A stretch of DNA of 64,000 bases, from the NCBI GenBank assembly GCA_024699855.1, contig JAMPIQ010000003.1, forward strand, positions 3,596,001-3,660,000. The letters run 5' to 3'. The stretch comes from Aphelenchoides besseyi. Taxonomy: Eukaryota; Nematoda; Chromadorea; Rhabditida; Aphelenchoididae. The notes below the pieces were generated by a model. It was not told where the DNA came from. It did not search any database and saw only the letters and a list, made by a program, of their open reading frames with translations. Positions 9,794 to 23,123 of the stretch are shown here, piece after piece (positions within the stretch are counted from its first letter, which is position 1; the number at the start of each line of letters is the position of its first letter). Made by a program: the position numbers and the translations under genes.

Positions 9794-12578
9794 ATGAGCG
9801 ACGCCGAAGCTACGGACGTTGAAGACTACGAACTTCTGAAGACGAATCAAAATCGGAAGAACAAAAAAGCCGGTGGTTGGCAGTCTTTGGGTGAGTTCAC
9901 GAATTGAAGTTGTTTTCAATGGAAATTTAGGTCTGGATTATAATGTATTCAAGGGAATTAGCAAGCAAGGTTATCAGCAACCGACACCAATTCAACGGAA
10001 AGCAATTCCACCGATTCTTGATGGAAAAGACGTGGTGGCAATGTCGCGAACTGGATCGGGAAAAACCGCCGCTTTCGTGATTCCGATGCTTCAGAAACTA
10101 AAACAACGAGACTTGAAGGGTGCCAGAACGTTGTTGTTGTCTCCAACTCGCGAATTAGCGTTACAAACGTTCAAAGTTGTCAAAGAGGTTTGCGATTCTT
10201 TGTAACTGTTTTATTCGTGGCTTTAGCTCGGACGCTTCACGGGCCTTCGATGTGCTTGTTTAGTTGGTGGTGACAGTATGGACGATCAGTTCGATGCTAT
10301 CCATCAAAATCCAGACATGTTAGTCGTTTCCAACGCTAACAGTTGGCTAACAGAAGTTTTTCAGTATCCTTGCAACTCCCGGTCGTTTGCTTCATATCGC
10401 TGTCGAAATGAATTTGAAGTTGAATTACGTTCAGTACGTGGTTTTTGATGAAGCGGATCGTTTGTTTGAGATGGGATTCATGGAACAACTTTGGGACATT
10501 TTAAAGCGTCTTCCCGATTCCCGACAAACACTTTTGTTCTCTGCAACTTTGCCAAAGATGCTCATTGAGTTTGTTAATGCGGGACTCACAGAACCCGTTT
10601 TGGGTTGGTTCTTTTCAATGGGAAACGATCTCATTTTGCAATTTAGTTCGATTGGATGTCGACACAAAGCTCAGCGACAAACTCAACTTGCAATTCTTTT
10701 TGTGTCGCGATTTGGACAAAACCAACGTATTGTTGCATTTGCTGCGGGATTTTATTCAGAAGAAAGAACAAACCATTGTGTTTTGTGTTACAATTAGACA
10801 TGTCGAGTACTATGTTGCGTTGTTGAAAGAAGCGGACCTTGATTGCTCATATCTGCATAGTCAGTTGGATCCCGGAGCTCGACGTTTAAATATTCAACGG
10901 TATTTGCATTCTCGTATTTCTGCTTTAGCTTTTTGATTTAGTTTTCGCGACAAGAAAACCAGCGTGTTGGTTGTGACGGACGTTGCTGCTCGAGGTGTCG
11001 ATATTCCCCTGTTGGACAATGCGATCAACGTTCATTTCCCGTCGAAGCCGAAGTTGTTTGTTCATCGAGTTGGTGAGTTCAATCGACGTTCATAACAATC
11101 TACCATCTTAGGGCGAGTTGCTCGGGCCGGAAAGACGGGATCTGCGTTTAGTTTGGTTACGTATGAAGAACTACCGTATGTAATTGACTTCTTTCTTTTC
11201 CTCGGACGTGAACTCAAATTCGCTACCGATGGAGCCGAATACAAAGGTAACTGTTTGTTTTGTTGTTTGTGCTCATTGAATTCACAGAAAATGAGTTTGT
11301 AATCGGCAAATACCCCGAAGAACTGGTGCATAAAGATACCGAATTTCTGAAGATAGTCCACGAAAGAGCTTTGGAAATGGTGAACAGCCATAGTGTTTAT
11401 TGGTGTAATCGATAGTTTCAGTCTGATCTGCGTTACAAATCAGAAAATGCGATGAAGAAATACAACAAAACGAAACAGCCGCCGTCAGCGGAGTCTGTTC
11501 GTCGAGTCAAAAAAGATTATCGACAATTGGAGGTCGTTGCACATCCCTACTTTAAGGATTCTCGAATTACAAAAGCGGAAACTGACGTCTTGACAGGTCT
11601 CAAGAATTGGCGTCCGAATGCGACAATCTTTGAGCTGAACATCGGATCTAAGAATGAAGGTGCTCAAGTGATGAAAGCGAAACGAAAACTCCACCAACGA
11701 GCTATCGAGAACAAGAAAAATGTGAAGACGAAGAGTCAAGAGCCTGAACGAGATGAATCGGCTGTTGATGAGCCGATGGAAATCCACATTGAAAGTGCCG
11801 ATGAAAACGATCTGGTACCAGCGAAATGTTTACAAGTTTGATTGATTCAAAATTTTAGGCCAATGCCTTCACCGAAGTCATCAGTGGACGGAAGTTCGAT
11901 CCAGAAGCTGCAGAAAACACGAAGAAAACGAAACGAAAGCGAACTCGTGAAGAGGAACGAGAACGAGAGAAACATGAGCATTTCATCGCCTACACTCCAT
12001 CTGATCATTTCACCGAACGTGCGTTGAAGGTCGATGGAAACTTCGAAAACTCGGCCAAAGCTTTGAGTATTGACATCAACGCCGACGATGACAAAGGAAT
12101 GTACCGGAAACAACACTCCAAAAAATGGTAATTGAAGTCGAGATTTCAACTTCTAATTTCGATTTCAGGGACCGGAAAGCCAAAAAGTTTGTTTCGGGCG
12201 AACAGAATTCGATGAAAAGAATTCGAACAGAAGAAGGAACGTGGGTACCGGCCTCCTACAAATCCGGTCGCTACGATCAATGGATGCAGAAGCAGAAAGT
12301 CTCATATGCCGATGAGGAAGACGAACACGATGGTGGAAAGATGGGCGCTAAGCGAGGACGCCGATACAAACCACAGCAAACTGGTCGGCGAAACGGACTT
12401 TTGATTCTAATCGTGTTGACGTTTAGGTGCCAAAGTTCGCAGTGAACGACGCACTGTTCCTCAGATCGCGAAGCAACGCAAACAAAAAGCAAAAATCCAG
12501 CAATTTCAACAGGAACGTCGACAGAAACGCCTCGGAAGACAAACCAAACAGCCGTCCGGAGGACGAGGAAAACGTTAA
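9794..12578 (+). CDS. DDX54: DEAD-box RNA helicase DDX54/Dbp10
   Basis: Nucleolar ATP-dependent RNA helicase for large-ribosomal-subunit assembly. Twelve exons: 9794-9890, 9931-10187, 10227-10318, 10365-10603, 10647-10899, 10942-11072, 11112-11246, 11288-11379, 11422-11814, 11859-12127, 12169-12383, 12427-12578, giving 774 residues in frame. Motifs in order: Q-motif ([14 protein letters not shown]), I (SRTGSGKT), Ia (SPTREL), Ib (ATPGR), II (DEAD in [14 protein letters not shown]), III (SAT), V ([16 protein letters not shown], here [12 protein letters not shown]) and VI ([13 protein letters not shown]). The C-terminal half carries the Dbp10 C-terminal domain block ([17 protein letters not shown]) and a very basic tail ending GGRGKR. 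The start ATG is followed by an acidic leader before the helicase core, as in the family. All motifs are intact. Confidence 0.95.
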
Positions 12579-12858
12579 GGTTGTTGACCACTTGATTGTT
12601 ATCTTCTATTTGTTAAGTTTTGATAAAGAATTTGTTTCCATGGATTTCACAATCATTGTCGCTTATTGTCCCAATGACTAGACTGCGCGTCCACTCGGAT
12701 TATCGTGAATCATGACTCCCGTTTGACAAACAGAATGGACAGAATCGTGATAAAAATGTAAATAATTTCCCGCTGAACACACGATCGATTCGTACAGTTT
12801 ATTTTCGTTCAGACAATAGAAGGAAATTCGTGTGTTAAACGTTCAAATGATCATCCTG

Positions 12859-13453
12859 TTAGCGATGTTTCTCCGTAGCGAACTTTTTGAATTTGTCGCC
12901 TGCAAATTTTTCTCTTTAGTTTTGCTGAGCTTTTAGTCACTTACTATCTAGGACCTTGGGAACGGTCGGAAACTGCTGTTCGATCGTTGACTTGGTCGAT
13001 TTCATCAAAGTTTGCCACTGCTGAACGATCTCGGAAGAAGCTTTTTGAAGGTCTTTTTCGTTTACGATGTTCTGCAGAATCTCGATGACCTGAAGTTGTG
13101 GGCTGAAAATTGGAATTCAGATCTTGACTTACCTTCGTGACAAACGATTTTCCTTCGGCTGGCAACTTCTGAACCCTTGACTCGAATTCGGTCATCAGTT
13201 CGTGAATTTTGATGGCCAACTCGGGATTGTTTCTTCGAAGATCAGTCGCTAGAGCGGTGGCATTCGATCCGTGCTTCTTGAAGGCGGATTGCAGAAGAGC
13301 GTGTTGATCGGCGGTCAGTTTGTTTAGTTCGTCGATTGTCGATTTTGGGATCAGGTCCTTGATTATTGGGGGAATAGCCAATGGGATATTGATTTTATCT
13401 GCTGCATCTACGGCAATCAAAAACAAACCGCAAAGTAGAAAACGGGCGAACAT
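12859..13453 (-). CDS. Secreted DUF148 / SXP-RAL-2-like protein
   Basis: Small secreted protein of the nematode-specific DUF148 group. Its members are abundant surface or excretory proteins of unclear biochemical role. Exons on the minus strand: 13453-13133, 13089-12945, 12899-12859, coding 168 residues. A signal peptide (MFARFLLCGLFLIAVDA) is followed by the helical DUF148 region with IPKSTIDELNKLTADQHALL, NNPELAIKIHELMTEFESRV and VQQWQTLMKSTKSTIE; the ends are VPKVLDS then DKFKKFATEKHR. The second exon's acceptor was placed at aacttcag because this keeps the helical pattern; an acceptor 13 bases earlier gives an implausible Arg/Ser-rich frame. It is convergent with DDX54, about 280 bp apart. 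Confidence 0.78.
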
Positions 13454-16400
13454 GAAGACTGTGATTTCGAAGTGCTCTTGTTGCTTCTTAGTTCTTGCCG
13501 TTTATGTAGCCGAGTGCGCGAATTGGTGATCGTTCCGTTTTGTTTTTATTTTGATGTAAATAACACGATGATCGACTAGTTGGTTGTAATCTTCGAATTT
13601 CGCAAAAACAAGTCGGTCGACCAAATTTGCTGGAAGTTTGCATCATCCGTCTGGTTATTCAAATCACAAGTCAATTAGGAAACAAGTTGTTGGGCTGCAA
13701 ACGCGTGTTTAAATTTAGTTCGCACGCTCAATTGCTCTTGTGATACGGAGATCACGTTTTCGAAGTTCGAATGTCGAGTGGAAGGTCGAGTCACGGGAAA
13801 CAGTTCGAGTGTTTCGGCCCGAACAGCTCAATTGGCTCATCGCAGCTTCCGATGGATTTGAGAGGCGGAAGAAGCTCTCGACGAATCCAATTTCGCGCTC
13901 GATTCCGATTCGAGAGAAGCCGTTCGCTCGCTCGCGTTCGGTTCGTCGAATTCCCACGACAACAGTGGAAATTGGTTATCGATTTTGTCTGGTCATTTGT
14001 TTAATCAAACTTTCCATCGCAATGCGTTCGATGCACGCAGGGAGAGAGGGAAGGAGCGTTTTTATCCACTTCGTTGACCGCGATTTCGACGCGGTCACAT
14101 TCGGAATCGCACAAAACGCAGAGGGGCGATTGTGTGTGTGCGTTTTTTCTGCGTTCACTCGTCCTCAACTTTTTCTGTGGTCTGGAAAGGTCGCAGATTT
14201 GCAAGAACCGAGCGTCGACTATCAGTCGATCGTAAGAAAGGCGTTCGGCGTGTTCGTTTCGAACTTTACCCCCACGCTCTTCGATTATTCGTTTGATCGC
14301 CATTATGCGTTCGATTCCGCGTCTTTTGGTTTAATTCGCTAATCCAACTGCCTTCTTCCGACTTCTGCGTTCTCACGAGTTGAGAACGAAAAACGGAAGA
14401 AATCCGCAACAGTCAAACGGATAAACCGCGAATCTTTTCTTCCGCTTCTTCCTGAGAAAACAACCGCAATTTCGAGACGTCAGATCGCGAATTTCCAGGC
14501 GCATCGTTTAAATTCGACGTGCGATGTAATAAAAATCATTGGCTACATTTCAAAACGCATTTGACCCGACGAGTCAATCGACGGATTTGCATTTTAAATC
14601 GATGTCCTCCCCGGCGCTCGACATTGCAACGCACCTGCGACGTCCGATTTCGCGGTGCGTGAGAAATTCCATTTGGTGCGTCGTTCGAGTGTAAAAATCG
14701 CAACAGAACGATTTCGAATGCTCCTGATTGATTGCATGGTGTAGAGAAAGTACGAAGGAATTGGTCTTGACGTTTGTATTATCGGGATTATTAACGAAAA
14801 AAGGCTTTTTTTGGTGTTTGTTCGTGTCACGACAAACGTTTCCTCACGAACAAAATCGAACTTTGAGCCATTTACGGAGTGAGAACGATTCTCGTGTTTA
14901 CTTTGGTCTTCGCGTCACGTTCACGTGCTTTGAATGTGCTGCGCGAGAGTTTCATCACCTCCCTAAACAACAATACTCGAGTTGGTTTACTCCTGCGGCG
15001 ACTGTTCAACGATCTTCGAACTGTTTTGTACGCGATTGGAAACGTGCTGAATCGCGTTTCAAGTACCGTAACGTCTGGTCAATTTGCACCGCAAGATGCC
15101 AATCAAAACGACCCGAAAAACACTCCATTGAAGACGAATTCCGCGTTTGTTGGAAAGCAAAGATCGTTGAGTTAAGAGAACGTTTACGAGGCGAGAGGAT
15201 TGGCTTCAATTTCGACGACACTCGGCGTTGCAATTATCTTCAATCATAAGCGCGTGATTCGAGTGTTGAAAATTGGTTGATTGATGAGTCGACCGAAGGT
15301 ACCCGCTGTTTGTTCATCGACAAAAAGTCGAAGATCGCAAGACTAAATTCACAAGTTTTCTCTTCATCTTACGATTATTTGCAGCTACAAAAGTGAACGC
15401 GATCAGACAACAAAACAAGCGGATCAGCGTCACGCGATTCGTTTAATTGGCTCGGCTATAAAACGCCGCGAATTTCGATGTTTTGATTTTAACGAAATTT
15501 AAAACATCAAAGGCGAAGAGGCAATGTTTCTGAGCTCAATGTTCTAAATGATCTTGAAAGCTTATTTACGAGTGTGGTTAAAGTTCATCGATCGTCAACG
15601 TCGTTCGTTCATGCGCATATCGTATTTTGCTCCACCGGAATGTGTAGTCGATGTGCGGAACTGCAAACTTCATTTTTGTCATCCTTTTCAATTGGCGAAC
15701 TGCCGCTGTATCGACGGAACGGTCGAGTACATTGCCCTTATCAAAATAGTTTCTGCAACGCGAATTCGGTGGTTTTGAGTCATTGAGAAGACGCCAAGAT
15801 GGTTTCAGTTGCTACCAAATTCTTTATCGCAGAAGTTTTGTGTGTCACTCAAACTCTCCGGTTTATTGCTCAAGTACGAGAATGCGCTAAGACCTCGATT
15901 ATGAGGGTTTTAATCGACGATTCATGCGGCCGAAGCACGTGGTTTGTCTCGAGAAGCGATAACTCTTGTTGCTGGACATTATGACAATATTTACACGCCT
16001 GTTGTTGTGCCTTGAGTTGTTTGCTATGCGCTTTAGTTACAGAGATCCAATGGAACGTGTTTCGCGTTCAATTGATTCCTGGGCGACGAGGAGTATCGGC
16101 CATTTCGTGAGAAGTCCAGCTCTACGTCATGCTTTTTGCTCGATTGCTTCATAACAACTGATATGAACACTCTCTTTGAAGAAACTTTAAGTCCCATCGC
16201 AAACAATTGATCGGGGTTGCCTGCACCGGAAATCTCTTATCAGTAGTAGAATTGCGCGATCTCGTGCATCGTAGCGATAAGACTCGCTCACGGGGCTCAT
16301 TGTTCGTAATGTGAATCTTTCTGTTCGATGGCGTTCGTGTTGTCACAGCTGTCTGCGTAATTCAAACTGTCGCCACCGCATTCGGGATCATCGATTGAGG

Positions 16401-17259
16401 AAGTGAGAAAACCAACAGCGGGGTTATCTGATTTCATCTCCGCGCACGTCTGATGCGAACACTTCAAATCGCATGGTCACTTCTAGTGTTGGATTGATGA
16501 AATCGTTTTGATTACGGTCATGTTGAAACCCGACGAAAACAATTGGCCTTTGCAACAAGCTTCCATGGGGCCGTGGGTTCAATGAAATGGGCGGGAGTTG
16601 AAGTGGGGCGGAGTTTTGGTTAGAGGCAGAGCTTTTTTTCGATGTTCCGTTGGTCTTTAGGATCGGTGGTGAGTTGAACGGATTGACATTTTGGCGTGCA
16701 GTTCGTCGACTTTTTCTGGTCAACTTTATGGCTAATGATTGTAAACGGATCCAATTTGTGTCAGTCAACATTCTTATTAAATCTCTTCAAAGTCCAACTG
16801 ACTGCTTATCATTGCGACGGAATTCGCCGGTTCGTTCGGGAACGCTCGTGCCCCCGATCTTGATTAATTACCACCACCTAAATGCGGGGCTTTGCGAACT
16901 GACTCCTCGTGTTATTTTTTCTTCAATTGGCCACCGTTGGGGAAGTTTATTTAGAAGGAAACGCGTGTACCCACTTTCGATCTCTTCATTTCGAATTCAA
17001 ATCGGCTCCATCGACAAAATGGCGTTGATTTTTTGACGCTTTTCACGTGTCCGCGATGTACCCGCGACTATTTTTGTCCTCGAACACAATTCGATTTTGC
17101 ATATTTTCGTTTGTCTTGCCGTTTCTGGAATCCGAGGCGCGTGATTCGATGATTCGAAACGAGCGTTTTAAATTCTCCGAATTTCAGTTCATTGAAAACC
17201 TTTCATCGTTTGTTTGTGCTCCACAATCGAAACGTGAAGTTTGTTTGAACTTTCGGTAC
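13454..17259. other. Long gene-poor region, relatively rich in CG/TCGA
   Basis: About 3.8 kb without a convincing coding exon. Several long open frames exist on both strands (for example 13,740-14,342 and 14,728-15,249, +). Their translations are Arg/Ser/Phe-rich with no domain, and they overlap equally long frames on the other strand, so they look like the product of few stop codons in CG-rich DNA. It could hold the promoter, long 5' UTR or non-coding exons of the gene at 17,260, or a non-coding transcript. No tRNA or rRNA was recognised. Confidence 0.4.
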
Positions 17260-18553
17260 ATGGAAATTCAGTTCAACGGCGAGGAAGAGTCCGAGCCCCA
17301 TTTACGCATCCCGAGTAGTCTTCCGAGTTTATCCGAAATGACGGTCACCGTTTCGAACAACTTGGAACGTCCGTTTTGGTCGGACGGATCGCCACTTCGT
17401 TGCGCCTCCAACTCGGTTAACATGTCCACCAGTAGCCTGCGGCCGAAACGTGACTTCCGATTCCAGGTTCGTTTATTCTCGTATTGCAATTGGATCTGCG
17501 CATCCGAAAACGTTTGTCTGACGTTTCTCGAAAACATTTCCCACAACGTTCTTTCATGACGTCTTCGGGGATGTTCGCAATTACACGCCTTCGAATACAA
17601 ACGTTGTTTATTCAACCGCTAATTTTTCATACTGCGTGGTTTTTGTGATTTTCGAATCAAAATATTGACGCGGCCAATTTGTTTGAATGGGGCCAATGAA
17701 ACGGCGGGAGCAACACGCGAACCTCGAAACCCACTGATGACGTTCGCTTTTGGTTGTTCTTTTGTCTTCAATTTACGTTTCTTTCTCATTGTTTGCTCAG
17801 AAGACTAAAATTTTTTCAAAATTTAAGCTTTTGCGTAGTGATCAGAAGTTACGATCTTTGTTTTAGGTCATTCAAGTTCGAACGGGACCGCGATGGTTCG
17901 TCTGGAACTGCAAACCCGAATCGGATGAAATGGATACCACCGAACAGCCGGCGATTATCAACAGAAGTTCGGGATCGTCGGATCAGGAAAATCGTATCGA
18001 CGAGTCGATTCATCGCTCTACGCACTGCGTTAGTCGTCGAAAGACTTCGAATGATTACAACAACAAGCCGAGTCCAGTCATTGAGAACGTACAAGCAATT
18101 GCTACTGAAGGTAAATTTCGAAACTGAACGATTCTTGTAATCGTGGTGCTTGTAGATGATCTCCGCTGTCATGTAACAGCCACAAACCAACCACTTTCAA
18201 GTCCCGTAAGCGAACCAACCATCCGACGTATCGCGACAAAACCCATCCGCCAACCGATCATTCCAATCGATTGTCGATGTACCCTGACCAAGAAAACAGT
18301 GCATCTTTCGTCTCCATCAAGTTCCGCCGATTCGTTTTCTTCTGCTCAATCGTCTCTATCATCAAACGACTCTTCGACTTTTCAAATTCTATCCGTGGCT
18401 CCCAAATGGGATCCTGAAGAAGATGCTGAAGATGACGAGACTGTTGAATGCACCTGTCGAATGCGCGTAGAAACTTCGGAAGCAGAAAACCAGATGGTCG
18501 ATCAGTCGAAACCGTCGATTCTCATTACTTCCGTTGCTGATTCGAGCAAGTAA
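17260..18553 (+). CDS. Ser-rich acidic protein, unrecognised
   Basis: Exons 17260-17466, 17867-18110 and 18156-18553 give 282 residues with consistent phases. The first exon reads MEIQFNGEEESEPHLRIPSS and ends RPKRDFRFQ. The second begins VIQVRTGPRWFVWNC, contributing an unusual aromatic cluster. The third has a Ser-rich stretch (SSPSSSADSFSSAQSSLSS) followed by an acidic patch (WDPEEDAEDDETVEC) and CTCRM. No signal peptide, membrane helix or catalytic motif is visible, and the composition suggests an intracellular, partly disordered protein with many potential phosphorylation sites. The first intron (400 bp) is long for this window. Additional 5' exons in the preceding 3.8 kb are possible. 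Function unknown. Confidence 0.55.
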
Positions 18554-20904
18554 ACCACTACATTTTTCTTTGGGTCTTTCATCCTTCTGTACATACGCAA
18601 TAACTCGGAGAGATTGCCACTTTCATTGACTTTAAACCACTTCTGATAGTTCGCTAAAGGGTACTTTTCAAAACATACGTGTCATTCCTTGGCTCATCTA
18701 AATTATTCTAATGATTATTTTTGCTCAAACTCCAATCCTATGCTTTGTATATGTGCAAACATTTCGTTTTTGAGTGAGAGCGATCTTTGTTTTCCCCCAT
18801 TTTCTTATCCGTTAACTGTTTTCAATAAACGCGGGTTTGCTTTTACGTGTTTTTGTTTGATATGAATTGGCGTCGACCTGCAATTAACTTGCAAAAAGGT
18901 TATCAGAGGCCGAACCGGATACTCGTCGCCCTCGAGAAGAAGGCGACTAGAATCGAACTTCCGAACTGATTGGATTAATAGAAGAAAACAATCAGAGCTA
19001 TTGAAGACAATGACGTTAATGATGACATTACGCAGCTTCGGGGGTTTGAAAGAAAATGTCGAAGGTTTCAATTTACGATTTTGAACTTTTGATGTTCAGC
19101 TAAGATTCCCAAATAGACGCACAGATTTTGTCGGCCGTTTCAACGGTTATTTGCGTTAAGGACAACAAATCGAATTCGGAAAGTTTACGAGAATACCTTA
19201 GCGTTTTCTCCGATCATTTCGTGGAACTCGCACTGGTGACCAAAATTGGGACGCAAACGATCACGTGTATTCGTGAGTGTTTGTTTTGTGGTTTTTATTA
19301 CACTCGAGGAAAACACATGAACAACATTGAATCTATTTCGGATCCAAAAAGCCACATTTTCGATGGGAATATCGAATCGATTGAAATCTTTTTGTGTGCT
19401 GAGAAAATGGCCACGACGATGTTCGATTGCTCTGGAGATTATCGAACAATGTTGCCGATCAAAAGCAATCGGATTGAGATCGTTGAGCACAGATCAGCAA
19501 AGAAAGTTGCGCGGGGTGTTAAATCGGTCGTTTATTACGTCAAACAGCAGAAGCTACGAAGCAAGAAAAACAATTGGAAAAAGGGGCCAACAAGGTCTTA
19601 AGTTGTTATGTCAATATCGGGAAACCGCGTGGATCCGATTTTTGACCGAGCAGCTGACTGACTAGTGAGCGATCGATTTGCTTTCAAACGGAAAAACAAT
19701 TGAACCTTTCAACTTTTTTGAGCTGATCCGTTTGGCTTATTGAACTTCCATGGTATTCGATGAAAATGCACGCACGAGAATCCGGTTCGTACGAAAATGC
19801 GAACCAGTTGGTTTTTGTCCGGAAATACCAAAAAGAGAACCAATTTGATTTGCAAGCGAAATGGACATTCAACTCGCCGACGGTTTGTCCATTTGGCGAG
19901 TTCCGTCGGGAATCGAAGTTACGGAAATTGAATACTGGGACGGAAATGACAGAGAACGAGTGACCGATGACCGTTTTCCAACAACTGGTTATTGTATAAA
20001 TGTAACGTTAAATACGCAAATGAATGTCATAAGTAATGTCAGCTATGGTCCAATTGACACTCTTTTCCTCAGACATTTTAATGAAACTTAGTATTGAAAT
20101 GACTGTTGAGGAGATTAAACGTTCAAAGTGGTTATTGAGCCGACAAGAAGATGTGATTGATTGCTTTCTACAAATTCCGATCCAAAAAACCTCACCGTTC
20201 GATCTTAATTCCTTTCTTTTTGCCTACACTTGCAAATAAACGTATTTTTAGCTCCAAGAAATGTTGCATTCGAGTCATTAATTCCCCATTTGATTGTCAT
20301 TTGGCAAACGAACGAAAGAGGAAGTACTCGTGTTCAGTTCGAACATCAGCGAGACGCAATAAATTTTCGGAGAAAACACCAACGAACGTTCTGATGCTTT
20401 CGATTCAGAGATCAAAATAAGATCCACGAGTTCGGCGTAATGCATAAGATATTTTTGTTGTCTATCATATGGTTGTTTACTTTTGATTGGCATTAAAGAT
20501 TAAAGAGTTTGTACGAACATCGACAGCATTCAAACTTTTCTATTGGTGATAAGAATGACAGACTGTGCTTTCTAATTATGTCAAAAGGACATTAACGAAA
20601 AACCACTGTTTGGAGTGATACCAAGAATGAGACGTGTACTGAACGCCCAGCTGAGTTAATTGTCTCAAAAAAGATAAAGTATCGATAAGCCAAAAGTTCA
20701 CTTCCTGGTTATACCAGGCGCCTTATCGCTATTGCCCTTTTACACAGTAAATTGCTCACTGACGTCCGCTGAGATGCGCTAGTTGTCGTCTAATTTGGAA
20801 CACTCCGTTCTTCGACATTGAAGGTGAACAAAAAAGAGACCAAATGACACCAACGTGTTTTTAGTTTTACGTCTTTCCATAACGAGCACTTTACTTTTAT
20901 AGTA
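18554..20904. other. Mostly non-coding; weak open frames only
   Basis: Contains a 157-codon plus-strand frame at 19,128-19,601 without an ATG start (text such as VICVKDNKSNSESLREYLSV) and a 76-codon frame at 19,861-20,091 (MDIQLADGLSIWRVPSG). Either could be an exon, but I found no consistent splice partners, signal peptide or family. The part nearest 20,904 should contain the promoter of the first UGT gene. Confidence 0.3.
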
Positions 20905-22738
20905 ATGTTTTTGTTCAAAGTATTTTTGCTTTCAATCTTTTTGTGTATGCCAACTAATGGCTTGAAGATTCTTATGTACCAAATCGGCTTCTCGAAATCT
21001 CATTTTCCGTTTTCTGGTGCAATTGCCGATACGCTCATCGATTCCGGACATTCTGTGGTAATTCTATTGATTTGTTAACGACATTCCAAATCGTGTCTAT
21101 AGGATAAAATTGTTATCGTAATGAATCCAGCGGTTAATACGAACGGATCCACGCGCTTAAGAAATGTTTATCGAATAACTCGAAAGGATGAAGACAATCC
21201 CTTTCTTCGTCTACTTCACTTGTCTGATCCTTTTAAAGTTGCTGTTGATCCACGACACGATTCTAATTACATCGAAGCTCGGAAAGTCTTTTGCCAAGGT
21301 ATCAACAACAATTTCTGATTGTCATTAACTTGTTTTAGACCTATTGAACAACGACAAGTTGATAGAAAAGTTACGGTCAGAAAAATACGACGTTTATCTC
21401 ACAGCTCCATACGATTATTGTGGTATTGGTCTTGGACATATTCTACAAATTCCGTCTATTCACGCGTATACAAGGTAAGTAACGTTCCTGAAAGTTGATA
21501 TTAAACGATCTTTCAGCACCCAATACGACGAGTACATTCCTCGATATTTTGGTTTACCACAACCAGCTTCTCATGTCAGTTACGTTTTTGAGCAGGAAGT
21601 CTTTCCGCAACAATTTGGATTCTTTCAACGACTGCGCACCATCTGGACGGCTCTTGATCACTGGTTATTCGACCACGGTATTGGAAAAGAAGAGTATGCG
21701 TTTATGGCAAAAAAATACAAAAACTTCCCAACTCCCGTCGAACTCTTCAATCGAATAACATATGTGTTTCGAAATACCAACGAGTTGATAACAAGACCGC
21801 GTCCTGAGTCCGCCAAAACGAAATATATCGGTGGAATTGCAATGTCGAAAGCAGTAACCAATTTAACATCGGTAAGTGATCGCTCTACATTTGTATTAGT
21901 ATTGATATTAAGGAGTTTGTGGAAGTTATGGACGAGACGAAGTCGAAGGGAGTAATCCTCGTGTCGTTTGGTTCACTGTTTCCAACAACGGCGATTCCGA
22001 AATCAATTAAACTTGAGATTTTAAAAGCTTTTGCTGTTTTCCCGGACTACAATTTCATTTGGAAATTCAATTCGAACGACGAGGATCGTGTCCTATTAAC
22101 TAACTACACCAATGTCTACGATTTCAATTGGGTGCCGCAAATTCCGCTTCTCAACCATCGACACACGAAACTGTTCCTCAGTCATTTTGGATTAAATAGG
22201 TAATATCATCAGAAGAACATTATCTAGACTTGTTGTTATAGTTATTTGGAAGTTTCACATTCCGGAAAACCGATTGTTGGAGTGCCGATATTCGGTGACC
22301 AATATTACAACATGGGATGTGCGTTGAGGAATGGTGTTGCTGAATACGTTGACAAAACGAATATAACGACCAGTGCATTGATTGGAGCAATCAGTCGCTT
22401 GTTAGCTGATTCGAGGTTTGTATTTTGCAGGCTTCTAGTAACCTTCGTTTAGTTACACAAGAAAAGCGATGGAAATTGCTGGAATGTTGCGTGATCGAAA
22501 AGAAAGACCGCAAGATGTGCTTCTTAACTCGATTGAATACGCCGCGAAACATCCCGATTTGGCGCAAGTATTACAACTCGAATCTGCAGGAATGAGTATG
22601 TGGAAATATTTTTGTTTGGACGTTATCATTGTTCTTTGTGTAATTGCCGTTGTGTCCCTGTCGTTAATGATGTTAGTTGTTAGATTGTGTTTACAATTTG
22701 CCCACTCGTTTGCAGTCAGAAAAATAAAGGTTCAATAA
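20905..22738 (+). CDS. UDP-glycosyltransferase (UGT 1) with altered signature
   Basis: ER-lumen, single-pass UDP-glucosyl/glucuronosyltransferase of the nematode UGT family, which conjugates lipophilic compounds. Exons: 20905-21057, 21103-21298, 21339-21474, 21517-21871, 21913-22199, 22242-22415, 22453-22738 (528 residues). Signal peptide MFLFKVFLLSIFLCMPTNG. The N-terminal acceptor half has a candidate catalytic His in SKSHFPFSGA. The donor-binding half has VILVSFGSL, WVPQIPLL, then LSHFGLNSYLEVSHSGKPIV and FGDQYYNMG. A C-terminal helix (YFCLDVIIVLCVIAVVSLSL) and a basic tail follow. The family signature is normally HGGxNS; here the first Gly is Phe, split by an intron after LN. It is the first gene of a tandem pair. 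Confidence 0.9.
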
Positions 22739-23123
22739 GCCGAGTAGAATGTAGTCTGTAGTGGTGATGTCAGTTGATTGAAGTATAATACTAACAGTTC
22801 TGTGATCTTTCGGACCTGAACACAAACATCATTGATCGAGAAACTATATAACAAGCTGAAGCGGTAAAGCACATTGGTTCATTCGAACGTGTACGATCGC
22901 TAAAATTTCATTTCTGTGCTGTGTAAACGTAATGTCGACTCGAAGCAGATAAAATTTGTTCATAAGATCGATTTCAGCAGCTGACCGGGAGAACTATTTG
23001 TTCTCGTTCTTATCAATTGGGTTACCCACACGTTCTCATTTCCAAGTACACCGTTTGGCAACTGAAATCGTTTATAAAGGTACTTTTAATTTGGTCGCAA
23101 GTCTTCATTCTTGTGTGTTCAAG

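Noticed and set aside
13740..14342. 200-codon open frame on the plus strand
   Set aside because: Overlaps open frames on the other strand and other frames, composition is Arg/Ser/Phe-rich without a domain, and no splice context; looks like absence of stops in CG-rich DNA.
16424..16771. 115-codon minus-strand frame with Pro/Asn-rich text
   Set aside because: No start context, no partner exons and no family; sits in the gene-poor island.
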